A stretch of DNA of 64,000 nucleotides from Pseudolysobacter sp964466115. Lineage in GTDB: Bacteria; Pseudomonadota; Gammaproteobacteria; Xanthomonadales; Rhodanobacteraceae. The notes under the pieces are model-generated. The model was not told where the DNA came from and did no database searches. It was given only the letters and a program-made list of their open reading frames with translations. The position numbers and the translations under genes were made by a program. Position 1 is the first letter of the stretch, and every line of letters starts with the position of its first letter. This document shows positions 8,297 through 15,733 of the stretch, in pieces. The DNA lies in assembly GCA_964466115.1 (NCBI GenBank), contig CAYXMH010000006.1:57939-121938 (forward strand), in the 5' to 3' direction.

Positions 8297-8866
8297 TTAA
8301 CGGCATGCGCGATGGCGATAGCATTGCACCACATGATCGTTGACCATACCGGTGGCCTGCATAAACGCATAGCAAATCGTCGGTCCGACAAAACCAAATC
8401 CATAGCGCTGCAGGGCTTTGCTCATCTTTTCCGACGCTGGCGTGCTGACCGGGACTTGAGATTTCTCGGTCCAAGCATTTTGCACCGGCTTGCCTGCTAC
8501 GAAAGACCATAAAAACGCATCTAAACTGGCAAAATCGTTGATAACGCGCTGGACCGCAAACGCGTTTTTGCGCACCGTAAAAATTTTCAGGCGATTGCGA
8601 ATCAGCCCCGGATTCAACAGCAGTTTTTCCAAGCGCTGATCGTCAAATCGAACGAGTTTCTCAATGTCGAAATTTGCGAATGCGGTGCGGTAGTTTTCGC
8701 GCTTGCTTAACACCGTGCGCCAACTCAACCCTGCTTGCGCGCCTTCTAAGTTTAATAACTCGAATAAAGCGCGATCGTCGTGCTGTGGCACGCCCCATTC
8801 GTGATCGTGGTAGTCCTGCTCCAGCGGGCTGCTGGCCGCCCAACTGCAGCGTATTTTTTTATCCAT
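8297..8866 (-). CDS. tag: DNA-3-methyladenine glycosylase I
   Basis: Tag removes 3-methyladenine from alkylated DNA, starting base excision repair. The 189-residue protein keeps the zinc site of the family: Cys7, His20, His178 and Cys182. It also has the signatures YHDHEWG, EGAQAGLSWRTVL and VGPTICYAFMQATG. An in-frame ATG further upstream would add 22 residues that overlap the preceding gene. The start at 8866 gives the usual family length of about 187. It lies 10 bases behind the dehydratase stop on the same strand, so the two are probably co-transcribed. Confidence 0.95.
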   Translation of the reverse strand: MDKKIRCSWAASSPLEQDYHDHEWGVPQHDDRALFELLNLEGAQAGLSWRTVLSKRENYRTAFANFDIEKLVRFDDQRLEKLLLNPGLIRNRLKIFTVRKNAFAVQRVINDFASLDAFLWSFVAGKPVQNAWTEKSQVPVSTPASEKMSKALQRYGFGFVGPTICYAFMQATGMVNDHVVQCYRHRACR

Positions 8867-8876
8867 GGCAGTGGGT

Positions 8877-9833
8877 TTACCAAGGCAATTGATGCAAGTC
8901 CAAATTTCCGCCGGACAAAATAACACCGACACGTTGATCGGCGAAGTGTTCGCGATAGCGCAAAATGGCTGCCATTACCGTGGCGCTGGAGGGTTCAATC
9001 ACCAATTTCAAGCGTTCCCATACCAGCCGCATCGCCTGCAGGGTCTCAGTGTCACTGACCGGCAAAACCGTGACACGGTATTGCTGCAGCAGCTTAAAAT
9101 TGATTGCGCCGATCAAAGCGCGCAAACCATCGCAAATGGTGTTTGGTACGAGCGTCGTCACGCGTTCACCGCGGCGCAAGGACTCCCACGCATCGTTAGC
9201 GCCCTCCGGCTCCGCCGCATATAGCGCTATCTTGGGAAAACCTCCCTGGGCGGCGATGCTGGTGCCGCCAATCAAACCGCCGCCGCCGACTGGCGTGATG
9301 ATTGCGTCAAGATCAGCGATGTCCTGCAACAATTCCAAAGCGGCTGTTCCTTGCCCGGCAATTACTGCAGCATCGGTATAGGGATGCACGAAATGCGTTC
9401 CGGTTTCCGCGCATACCCGTTGTGCCGTCGCATCGCGTGCTTGCAATGTCGGTTCGCATAGGTGCACCGTTCCGCCATAGGCCGAGATCGCGGCGATTTT
9501 CGAGGGCACCGAGCCTTGTGGAATGACCACATGTGCGGGAATGTTGCGCGTGCCCGCGGCAAGTGCGAGCGCCGCACCGTGGTTCCCAGAACTGTGGGTG
9601 ATCACACCGGGTTTGGCTGTCATTGGATCCAACGACCAAACGGCATTGCACGCGCCACGAAACTTGAATGCGCCGCTGCGCTGCAAGTTTTCGCATTTGA
9701 AATACAGGTTGGCACCGGTCAGTTGATTCAGGTGATCGGACTGCAATACGGGTGTGCGGTAAATGTATTGATCAATGCGCAGCGCAGCGCGCGTGATTGC
9801 CTCGAGCGTGGGTGTTTCTAAGTCCGCAGTCAT
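8877..9833 (-). CDS. PLP-dependent threonine/serine dehydratase family protein
   Basis: The 318-residue enzyme belongs to the fold-type II PLP family that includes catabolic threonine ammonia-lyase and serine racemase. The PLP lysine is Lys57 in SGAFKFRGA, the asparagine loop is SSGNHG, and the phosphate-binding glycine loop is PVGGGGLIGG near 180-189. There is no C-terminal ACT domain, so it is not the regulated biosynthetic IlvA. The last part SGGNLDL is typical of both threonine dehydratase and serine racemase. The sequence alone does not choose between them. It is followed closely by tag. Confidence 0.88.
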   Translation of the reverse strand: MTADLETPTLEAITRAALRIDQYIYRTPVLQSDHLNQLTGANLYFKCENLQRSGAFKFRGACNAVWSLDPMTAKPGVITHSSGNHGAALALAAGTRNIPAHVVIPQGSVPSKIAAISAYGGTVHLCEPTLQARDATAQRVCAETGTHFVHPYTDAAVIAGQGTAALELLQDIADLDAIITPVGGGGLIGGTSIAAQGGFPKIALYAAEPEGANDAWESLRRGERVTTLVPNTICDGLRALIGAINFKLLQQYRVTVLPVSDTETLQAMRLVWERLKLVIEPSSATVMAAILRYREHFADQRVGVILSGGNLDLHQLPW

Positions 9834-9967
9834 GGGATCAAGGGCTTAAGGAAAAGCTAAGGAAGGCAGGAACCATACCTTGCCATTCGCAGGCTAGCAA
9901 GGCAGGCTCAATGCCCGCAGTATCCGCGTCGGTAGAGTGCCAAGCTAAAGCGAGTGCATTTTATAAA

Positions 9968-10168
9968 TCAATACTTGTCCGGTAATTGCTTGAGTGCTTC
10001 GTTGATGCATTCCAAGCGAATTTTTAGCGGTTCAAGCGCGGGTTCATCGGAAGGTGTGTTGTTCGAGCGCATATCCTCAATCGCCATTTCCAGTCGGCTA
10101 AGCTCGATCATCAAATCGTGACGGAGAAATAAGGGGTCTATGGTTAGTGCAATTGCGGTTGCGATCAT
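9968..10168 (-). CDS. small hypothetical protein, 66 residues
   Basis: This short, mostly helical, acidic product has no signal peptide, membrane segment or recognisable motif. The start is set by a strong ribosome site (GGGAGG, 4 bases before the ATG at 10168). A longer reading frame upstream adds a low-quality Cys-rich stretch that lacks such a site. The helix pattern LMIELSRLEMAIEDMR may be a short coiled coil. It is isolated between the dehydratase and mnmG. I do not recognise it. Confidence 0.6.
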   Translation of the reverse strand: MIATAIALTIDPLFLRHDLMIELSRLEMAIEDMRSNNTPSDEPALEPLKIRLECINEALKQLPDKY

Positions 10169-10484
10169 GGCACCCTCCCGGTTCTTGTTGTTTTCAATCG
10201 ATGCAGAAGCTATGCCAGCGGTGTTATTGCCAAACCCGCCACAACACACGGGATTGGAATGTGCAAAGTGACGTTTTGTGTCACAAATAGACGCCAAAAG
10301 CATTTTTTTGCACGATAACAATTGTAAATTCATGCACTGGTTCACTTCTCTAAATCCAGAGTAGGCATGATTTTTGGCAAAAAATCCGCGGTTCTGTGCC
10401 GTTACGGCTTGGCTAAGTTAGAATGCACGGCTTTGAGGCTTTACGTTTTTGCAGCCGTGCCATCGTGTTTCGCGGAATGACTTT
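10169..10484. other. 316-base intergenic region before mnmG
   Basis: No gene is seen here. It must hold the promoters of the small gene at 9968 and of mnmG. A TAGAAT at 10419-10424 resembles a -10 box but has no good partner 16-18 bases upstream. In the mnmG leader an 8-bp inverted repeat (GCACGGCT at 10425-10432 and AGCCGTGC at 10453-10460) can form a hairpin with a 20-base loop. Confidence 0.5.
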
Positions 10485-12371
10485 ATGAATTTTCAACAAC
10501 GTTTCGATGTGATCGTCGTCGGCGGTGGGCATGCCGGTACCGAAGCGGCGCTGGCTGCCGCAAGAATGGGCGCGCGTACCTTACTGCTAACGCATAACAT
10601 CGAAACCATTGGCCAAATGAGTTGCAACCCTGCCATCGGCGGGATTGGGAAAGGGCATTTGGTAAAGGAAATCGATGCATTGGGCGGAGTTATGGCGCGC
10701 GCGGCCGATCGTGCGGGTATTCAATGGCGCACGCTCAATAGCTCCAAGGGCGAGGCGGTGCGCGCCACGCGTTGCCAAGCCGATCGAATACTGTATAAAG
10801 CGACAATTCGCCATCTGGTGGAAAACCAGCCGAATCTAACCCTGTTTCAACAAGGCGTTGATGATTTAATTTTGGAAGGCGGGCGCGTAACTGGCGTGTT
10901 AACGCAAATGGGTTTGCGGTTTTTTGGCTCGTCCGTGGTACTGACCGCGGGCACTTTTCTGGCGGGTCTGATCCATATCGGCTTCTCGAATTACCGCGGT
11001 GGGCGCGCCGGCGATCCACCGGCGATGAAATTGGCCGAACGCATGCGCGATTTGCCGTTCGTGGTGGAGCGTTTAAAAACCGGCACGCCACCGCGCATCG
11101 ACGGGCGCACGGTCGATTACACCCATTTAACCGAACAGCCCGGCGATAATCCTGCACCGGTATTTTCGTTCTTAGGCCACAGCGACGATCATCCAAGGCA
11201 AATCAGCTGCTGGCTCACCCATACGAGCGAGCGCACCCACGATATCATCCGCGGCGCGCTTGATCGCTCGCCTTTGTACACCGGTAAGATTGAAGGCGTT
11301 GGGCCGCGCTATTGCCCCTCGATTGAAGACAAAGTGGTTCGTTATGCGGAAAAAGCCGCGCACCAGATTTTTATCGAACCGGAAGGCTTGAACACGCACG
11401 AGATTTATCCCAACGGCATCTCCACCTCGTTGCCGTTCGACGCGCAACTGGATTTGGTGCGATCGATAGTCGGATTTGAGAGTGCGCACATCACGCGTCC
11501 TGGCTATGCCATCGAATACGATTATTTCGACCCGCGCGGCTTGAAAGCCTGCTTGGAAACCAAGTCGATCGAGGGTTTGTTTTTCGCCGGGCAAATCAAT
11601 GGAACCACCGGTTACGAGGAAGCCGCCGCGCAAGGCTTGGTCGCCGGTATCAATGCGGCGCTTAAAACGCAAAGCAAAGAGGTCTGGAGTCCGCGTCGCG
11701 ACGAGGCGTATATCGGTGTATTGATTGATGATCTCATCACCAACGGCACCACCGAGCCGTATCGCATGTTCACCTCGCGCGCCGAATACCGGCTGCAATT
11801 GCGCGAAGACAACGCCGATCAACGCTTGACCGAAGTGGGTCACCGCTTGGGTTGCGTCGACGATCGTCGCTACCAAAGCTATTGCCAAAAACGTGATGCC
11901 ATTGAGCGTGAAACTGCACGCTTAAAAAATCTGTGGGCCGCGCCCGGAAATGCGTTTGGACGAGAGATTGAAACCGTGCTTGGGGTCAGCATCAGTCGCG
12001 AGACCCATGCTTTGGATTTGCTGCGCCGGCCGGAACTCAACTACAAAAAACTGAGTGTTGTTCCGGGATTTGGCGATGCGGTGACCGATGTGAAAGTAGC
12101 CGAACAAGTGGAAGTGCAAGCCAAATACGCCGGTTATCTTGATCGCCAACACGAAGAGATTCAGCGGCATTTGCGCAATGAGAGCACCCGCATTCCCGGT
12201 AATTTCGATTTTGCGGCGGTGAGCGGGCTTTCCAGCGAAGTGCTGCAAAAACTGCAGCGGGTGAAACCGGAAACGATCGGCCAGGCGCTGCGTATTTCCG
12301 GTGTGACGCCTGCAGCGATATCGCTCCTGTTGGTGCATCTTAAGCGTCGCGCTTCACGTCGTGTCGCCTGA
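10485..12371 (+). CDS. mnmG: tRNA uridine-5-carboxymethylaminomethyl modification enzyme, FAD subunit
   Basis: MnmG works with the GTPase MnmE to place the carboxymethylaminomethyl group on U34 of certain tRNAs, using FAD and methylene-tetrahydrofolate. The 628-residue protein begins with the FAD-binding motif VIVVGGGHAGTEAALAAARMG. It shows the family signatures MSCNPAIGGIGKGHL and TRAEYRLQLREDNAD, plus the helical C-terminal MnmE-binding domain. Starting at 10485 it matches the E. coli protein (629) almost exactly. In most relatives rsmG follows. Here the next gene is an unrelated outer-membrane protein 12 bases downstream. Confidence 0.97.
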   Translation: MNFQQRFDVIVVGGGHAGTEAALAAARMGARTLLLTHNIETIGQMSCNPAIGGIGKGHLVKEIDALGGVMARAADRAGIQWRTLNSSKGEAVRATRCQADRILYKATIRHLVENQPNLTLFQQGVDDLILEGGRVTGVLTQMGLRFFGSSVVLTAGTFLAGLIHIGFSNYRGGRAGDPPAMKLAERMRDLPFVVERLKTGTPPRIDGRTVDYTHLTEQPGDNPAPVFSFLGHSDDHPRQISCWLTHTSERTHDIIRGALDRSPLYTGKIEGVGPRYCPSIEDKVVRYAEKAAHQIFIEPEGLNTHEIYPNGISTSLPFDAQLDLVRSIVGFESAHITRPGYAIEYDYFDPRGLKACLETKSIEGLFFAGQINGTTGYEEAAAQGLVAGINAALKTQSKEVWSPRRDEAYIGVLIDDLITNGTTEPYRMFTSRAEYRLQLREDNADQRLTEVGHRLGCVDDRRYQSYCQKRDAIERETARLKNLWAAPGNAFGREIETVLGVSISRETHALDLLRRPELNYKKLSVVPGFGDAVTDVKVAEQVEVQAKYAGYLDRQHEEIQRHLRNESTRIPGNFDFAAVSGLSSEVLQKLQRVKPETIGQALRISGVTPAAISLLLVHLKRRASRRVA

Positions 12372-12383
12372 TAGTAAAAACCC

Positions 12384-13157
12384 ATGACGCTTTCTCTCAT
12401 CGGATTGCTCGCGCTTTCACTGTTTGCCAGCGCTGAAGTCCGCGCGGATGAGGATGCTGATCCAAACGCCACGCCGTACCGCCCTACCGTATCAAACCCA
12501 GCCGATCTATCCGCACCGGGTTATCTAGAGGCCGAAATCGGTGCCCAACGCACTTTCAGTGCAAACCGTTCGCGTGCCGATGGCGTGCCGTATCTACTAA
12601 AGTATGCTTTCAGCGAAAATGCTGGGGTGGTGCTCGGTGGCAATGCGTTTATCTCGCAAACCGATCTCGCTGGGCTATCGCTTTCTGGATTTGGCGACAC
12701 TTTTGTACTGGTGAAATTGCATCATGCGCTTAACGCGGCCAGCGGTATTGGTATTGAGTTCGGGCCTTTGATGTCAACCTCAAAAAATGGGCTGGGTGAG
12801 CATAAAACCAGTTTCGTAACGAACGGCATTTACAGCAGCAATTTCGGTGCGTTGCACTTGGATTTAAATGCCGGCATGAATTATCAAGGGGATGAGTTCC
12901 CCAATACCGATCATTGGCAAACCACCTGGGCCGGTGCCCTATCCCGGCAATTCACTGAACGCTGGGGCTTGGCATTTGAGTTCTCGGGCAGCCACCAACG
13001 CGGTGAACCCGGCGTTCATCAAACGCTGGGCGCGGTCAATTGCAATCTTTCGAAGCGCGTGGTGCTGGACGCCGGTTTTGCCTATGCGTTGGATCGCACG
13101 GCGCACGACCGGACATTTTTTAGCGGCGCTACCCTGTTGCTTGGCAAAGTACGTTAG
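12384..13157 (+). CDS. outer-membrane beta-barrel protein, phenol-degradation meta-pathway type
   Basis: The 257-residue product has a signal peptide cleaved near VRA/DED. The mature part consists of alternating amphipathic beta-strands (YLEAEIGAQRTF, YLLKYAFSENAGVVLGG, WGLAFEFSG, GATLLLGKVR). This looks like the family of predicted outer-membrane proteins annotated as transporters or MetA-pathway of phenol degradation. Such proteins are widespread and mostly uncharacterised, so the name implies no substrate. It starts 12 bases after mnmG and may be read from the same transcript. Confidence 0.7.
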   Translation: MTLSLIGLLALSLFASAEVRADEDADPNATPYRPTVSNPADLSAPGYLEAEIGAQRTFSANRSRADGVPYLLKYAFSENAGVVLGGNAFISQTDLAGLSLSGFGDTFVLVKLHHALNAASGIGIEFGPLMSTSKNGLGEHKTSFVTNGIYSSNFGALHLDLNAGMNYQGDEFPNTDHWQTTWAGALSRQFTERWGLAFEFSGSHQRGEPGVHQTLGAVNCNLSKRVVLDAGFAYALDRTAHDRTFFSGATLLLGKVR

Positions 13158-13209
13158 GGATTAAAGGTCTTCCATTGCTGAATTGGTGTCGGAAAGGTAC
13201 CCTTCGCAT

Positions 13210-13848
13210 ATGCCTTTGGCCAACTATCTCCCTGCCGACTTCCTCGAAACTTACGAAGTCCACAATTACCGCCATGCTGCGGAGGTTCTTGCAACAGGCT
13301 GCCCTGTCGAATTCGCGGAACTTATCGCTGCCCTGAATAAGTTCCGTCTGACAACGGCGGACATTCTTAGCAGGGGCGGTAACGAATCTCAGATTCCAAA
13401 GCGTCTCGCCTTGCTGCTTCGTCCTCTGGGATGGTTTGAAACACGAATTCATGGTGATCTCATCATCACCGTCGAAACGCAAACCGATGCTGGCATCAAG
13501 AAAATTGAGACTCGCCTTGATAATTTCATTGACGGTCATAAAGTTGATTTCGTCAAAAATGGTGTTGCCTTTGACCTTGAATGGAATAGCAAAGATCAGA
13601 CCTTTGACCGTGACCTATACGCTTTTCGTGCATTTCACGAAGCGGGGGCAATTAGTGCCGCTGTCTTGCTGACGCGCAGTGCGAGCCTCAACGATGTTTT
13701 CAAGAACCTCGGCGTCATGCCGAAGTATGGTGCGAGCACCACATGGATGGGAAAACTTCTTTACCGTATGCGTGCCGGACGAAACGGCGGTTGTCCAGTG
13801 TTGGTTCTGGGCATTACTCCCAAATTGATAACGGATTGGCCACAATGA
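13210..13848 (+). CDS. BglII-like type II restriction endonuclease
   Basis: The 212-residue protein resembles the BglII/BstYI endonuclease family (PF09195). The core VDFVKNGVAFDLEWNSKDQ contains Asp113, Asp122, Glu124 and Asn126, compatible with the D-x9-E-x-Q/N active site of BglII. It is followed by the family helix RDLYAFRAFHEAGAISAAVLLTR. These enzymes are homodimers that cut palindromes such as AGATCT or RGATCY. The site here cannot be predicted. TTG and GTG codons at 13183 and 13186 are alternative starts. Its TGA overlaps the start of the methylase by 4 bases. Base composition looks more AT-rich than the flanking genes. Confidence 0.82.
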   Translation: MPLANYLPADFLETYEVHNYRHAAEVLATGCPVEFAELIAALNKFRLTTADILSRGGNESQIPKRLALLLRPLGWFETRIHGDLIITVETQTDAGIKKIETRLDNFIDGHKVDFVKNGVAFDLEWNSKDQTFDRDLYAFRAFHEAGAISAAVLLTRSASLNDVFKNLGVMPKYGASTTWMGKLLYRMRAGRNGGCPVLVLGITPKLITDWPQ

Positions 13849-14540
13849 CTCCATTACAAGATCTTCTGAAAAAAACCGGTGGAGAGCGTTTCAAAACAAT
13901 ATTGGCTGATCCGCCGTGGCAGTTTCAGAACAAAACCGGCAAAGTTTCGCCAGAACATAAGCGTCTCAACCGCTACAGCACCATGAAACTCAACGAAATT
14001 GCCGAACTTCCTGTGTCGAGCATTTGCGCAGAAACCGCTCATCTTTATTTGTGGGTTCCCAATGCGTTGCTGCCTGAAGGCTTGGACATATTGCGGGCAT
14101 GGGGGTTTTCGTACAAAAGCAATCTCATCTGGCACAAAGTGCGCAAGGATGGTGGTCCAGACGGGCGAGGAGTAGGTTTTTACTTCCGCAATACAACTGA
14201 AATCATTTTGTTCGGTGTGCGCGGGAAAAATGTCCGCACGCTTGCGCCTGGAAGAAGCCAGGTCAATATCATCAGAGCCATGAAGCGAGAGCACTCGCGC
14301 AAACCGGATGAACAATACGGTCTTATTGAGGCGTGTAGCCCTGGCCCTTACCTCGAGCTTTTCGGTCGTGGTCCACGCAAAGGGTGGACTACTTGGGGCA
14401 ACCAAGCTGAGAACTACTCACCCACTTGGGCTACCTATTCCAACCACTCTCAGGCCCATGCAGTTCCTTCCGACCCTAACATGGTACTCAACTCGGATCT
14501 TGCCCAAGAAACCGCTCAAGGCCGGTTAGCGCTACGTTAG
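13845..14540 (+). CDS. MT-A70 family adenine-N6 DNA methyltransferase
   Basis: The 231-residue enzyme has the catalytic motif DPPW at 22-25 (ILADPPWQF) and MT-A70 signatures such as HLYLWVPNALLPEGLDILRAWGF, HKVRKDGG and RNTTEIILFGVRG. MT-A70 proteins transfer a methyl group to the N6 of adenine. Bacterial members are usually DNA methylases in phages or restriction-modification systems. Overlapping the BglII-like nuclease by ATGA, it is almost certainly the protective methylase of that pair. N6 modification would guard an adenine-containing site, consistent with a GATC-core target, but this is inference. Confidence 0.9.
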   Translation: MTPLQDLLKKTGGERFKTILADPPWQFQNKTGKVSPEHKRLNRYSTMKLNEIAELPVSSICAETAHLYLWVPNALLPEGLDILRAWGFSYKSNLIWHKVRKDGGPDGRGVGFYFRNTTEIILFGVRGKNVRTLAPGRSQVNIIRAMKREHSRKPDEQYGLIEACSPGPYLELFGRGPRKGWTTWGNQAENYSPTWATYSNHSQAHAVPSDPNMVLNSDLAQETAQGRLALR

Positions 14541-14595
14541 ATTTTTTTAGCAACGTGAACTTGGAGCAGCTTAAATTAGCTGCGCACAAGTACTG

Positions 14596-15426
14596 TTATT
14601 TTTTCTTTTTCAAATTGGCCAAAGTCGCCGCGTTCTTCGCCGCCTCATACAAAATTTTTGCCTCTTCTGCCGATACCTCGGCATCGTTTCCGGTTTTTTC
14701 TCTCAACACCAACTCGCCGGCGTCATTCCAGCCCACCCGGGTGATGGAATAGGGGTGCGTTGAACCCGCGGCAAGCTCTTCCTTTATCACCATCATCGGC
14801 TGGCCGCTTTTTTGATAGGCGTAGCGAACGTTGGTGCGCCCCTTATCGCCGCGATCGGTGTTCTCCCTCACAAAACGCAAATCGCCGCTGTCGAAAAATC
14901 CATCCCAACCAACGGCAAGGTCATCGGTTTCCCGCTCGCCCGTGACGCGCTTCATTCCGCCGATTAGGTTTTCCAGTTTACCGAACTCACTCTTTAATTT
15001 TTCGCTTGCGGTGGTTTCCGGATTGGCGATGATTTCTACGCGTGCGATTGCCCCTTTCGTTAACACCGGGTATTGCAAGGTTGGAATAAAACGATGTTCA
15101 CCGTCGGTAATGACGGCGCGAAGCACATAAATGTCTTTATCGACGATTTTGGCGGGATCAAATGAGAGCTCAAAGCTGATTGGAACCTGGCCCACCGACG
15201 TCATGGTTTTTTGTGCCACCACATAGGAGGACTGCGATACGTCGACCAACTGCAAATCAAGCCGGGCTTGTGGGCTTAAAGCGATGTGTTGTCGATACGT
15301 TACCGTGCCGGTTACGCTGGTGATAACGGGTGCCTGCGGTGTCGGCGCCGACGCGTTATTGGATGAGGAATTGCAGCCAGCGAGATAAAAAACCGCAGTT
15401 AACACAGGAACCGCAAGCTTACGCAT
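14596..15426 (-). CDS. YbaY-like lipoprotein
   Basis: The 276-residue product begins with a lipoprotein signal ending in LAGC (Cys at about 18), then a Ser/Asn/Ala-rich linker. Residues of about 38-135 match the YbaY/YscW lipoprotein domain (VTGTVTYRQHIALSPQARLDLQLVDVS ... PISFELSFDPAKI). The second half, from about 140, contains a 100-residue region with GWDGFFDSGDLRFVREN that I do not recognise. It ends in a lysine-rich tail. The start at 15426 is chosen because it places the signal peptide at the N-terminus; a frame upstream adds 16 residues. It converges on the methylase gene. Confidence 0.72.
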   Translation of the reverse strand: MRKLAVPVLTAVFYLAGCNSSSNNASAPTPQAPVITSVTGTVTYRQHIALSPQARLDLQLVDVSQSSYVVAQKTMTSVGQVPISFELSFDPAKIVDKDIYVLRAVITDGEHRFIPTLQYPVLTKGAIARVEIIANPETTASEKLKSEFGKLENLIGGMKRVTGERETDDLAVGWDGFFDSGDLRFVRENTDRGDKGRTNVRYAYQKSGQPMMVIKEELAAGSTHPYSITRVGWNDAGELVLREKTGNDAEVSAEEAKILYEAAKNAATLANLKKKK

Positions 15427-15733
15427 GATGAATATCCTTAAAATGAATCCTTGAAGTCTATAGTAACAGCCCAATCAGCAAAGCAAGCGCGTATTTGCCC
15501 TGTGCGCTTATGCGGCAATCGCTGAGGCCATTTCTGCCTCCATATCGTAACTCAAACCGGTGCGGATGGTCGCGTTTGTGCAGCGGATAACTTACCGCCA
15601 AGCTCCAATAAATGATTCCACAATGAAGCGCTCGGTATGTGATGCTGTCGGTGAGGACAAGGTGACTTCCGACGCTGGTAATCAGGCGTGCGCCGATTTA
15701 TGGTGTGCGCTTCATTCACTTCAACCTTTCATC
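15427..15733. other. 307-base divergent intergenic region
   Basis: This gap separates the minus-strand lipoprotein from the plus-strand propeller protein and must carry both promoters. A reading frame open from 15560 merges with the propeller gene but has no signal peptide or ribosome site until the ATG at 15734. I see no repeat, RNA structure or convincing promoter box. Confidence 0.4.

Noticed and set aside
11172..11888. A 238-residue frame antisense to mnmG
   Set aside because: The sense strand encodes a complete, highly conserved enzyme; the antisense frame is a by-product of its codon pattern.
13160..14595. The restriction-modification pair as a mobile island with attachment repeats
   Set aside because: I looked for direct or inverted repeats, an integrase or a transposase at both edges and saw none.
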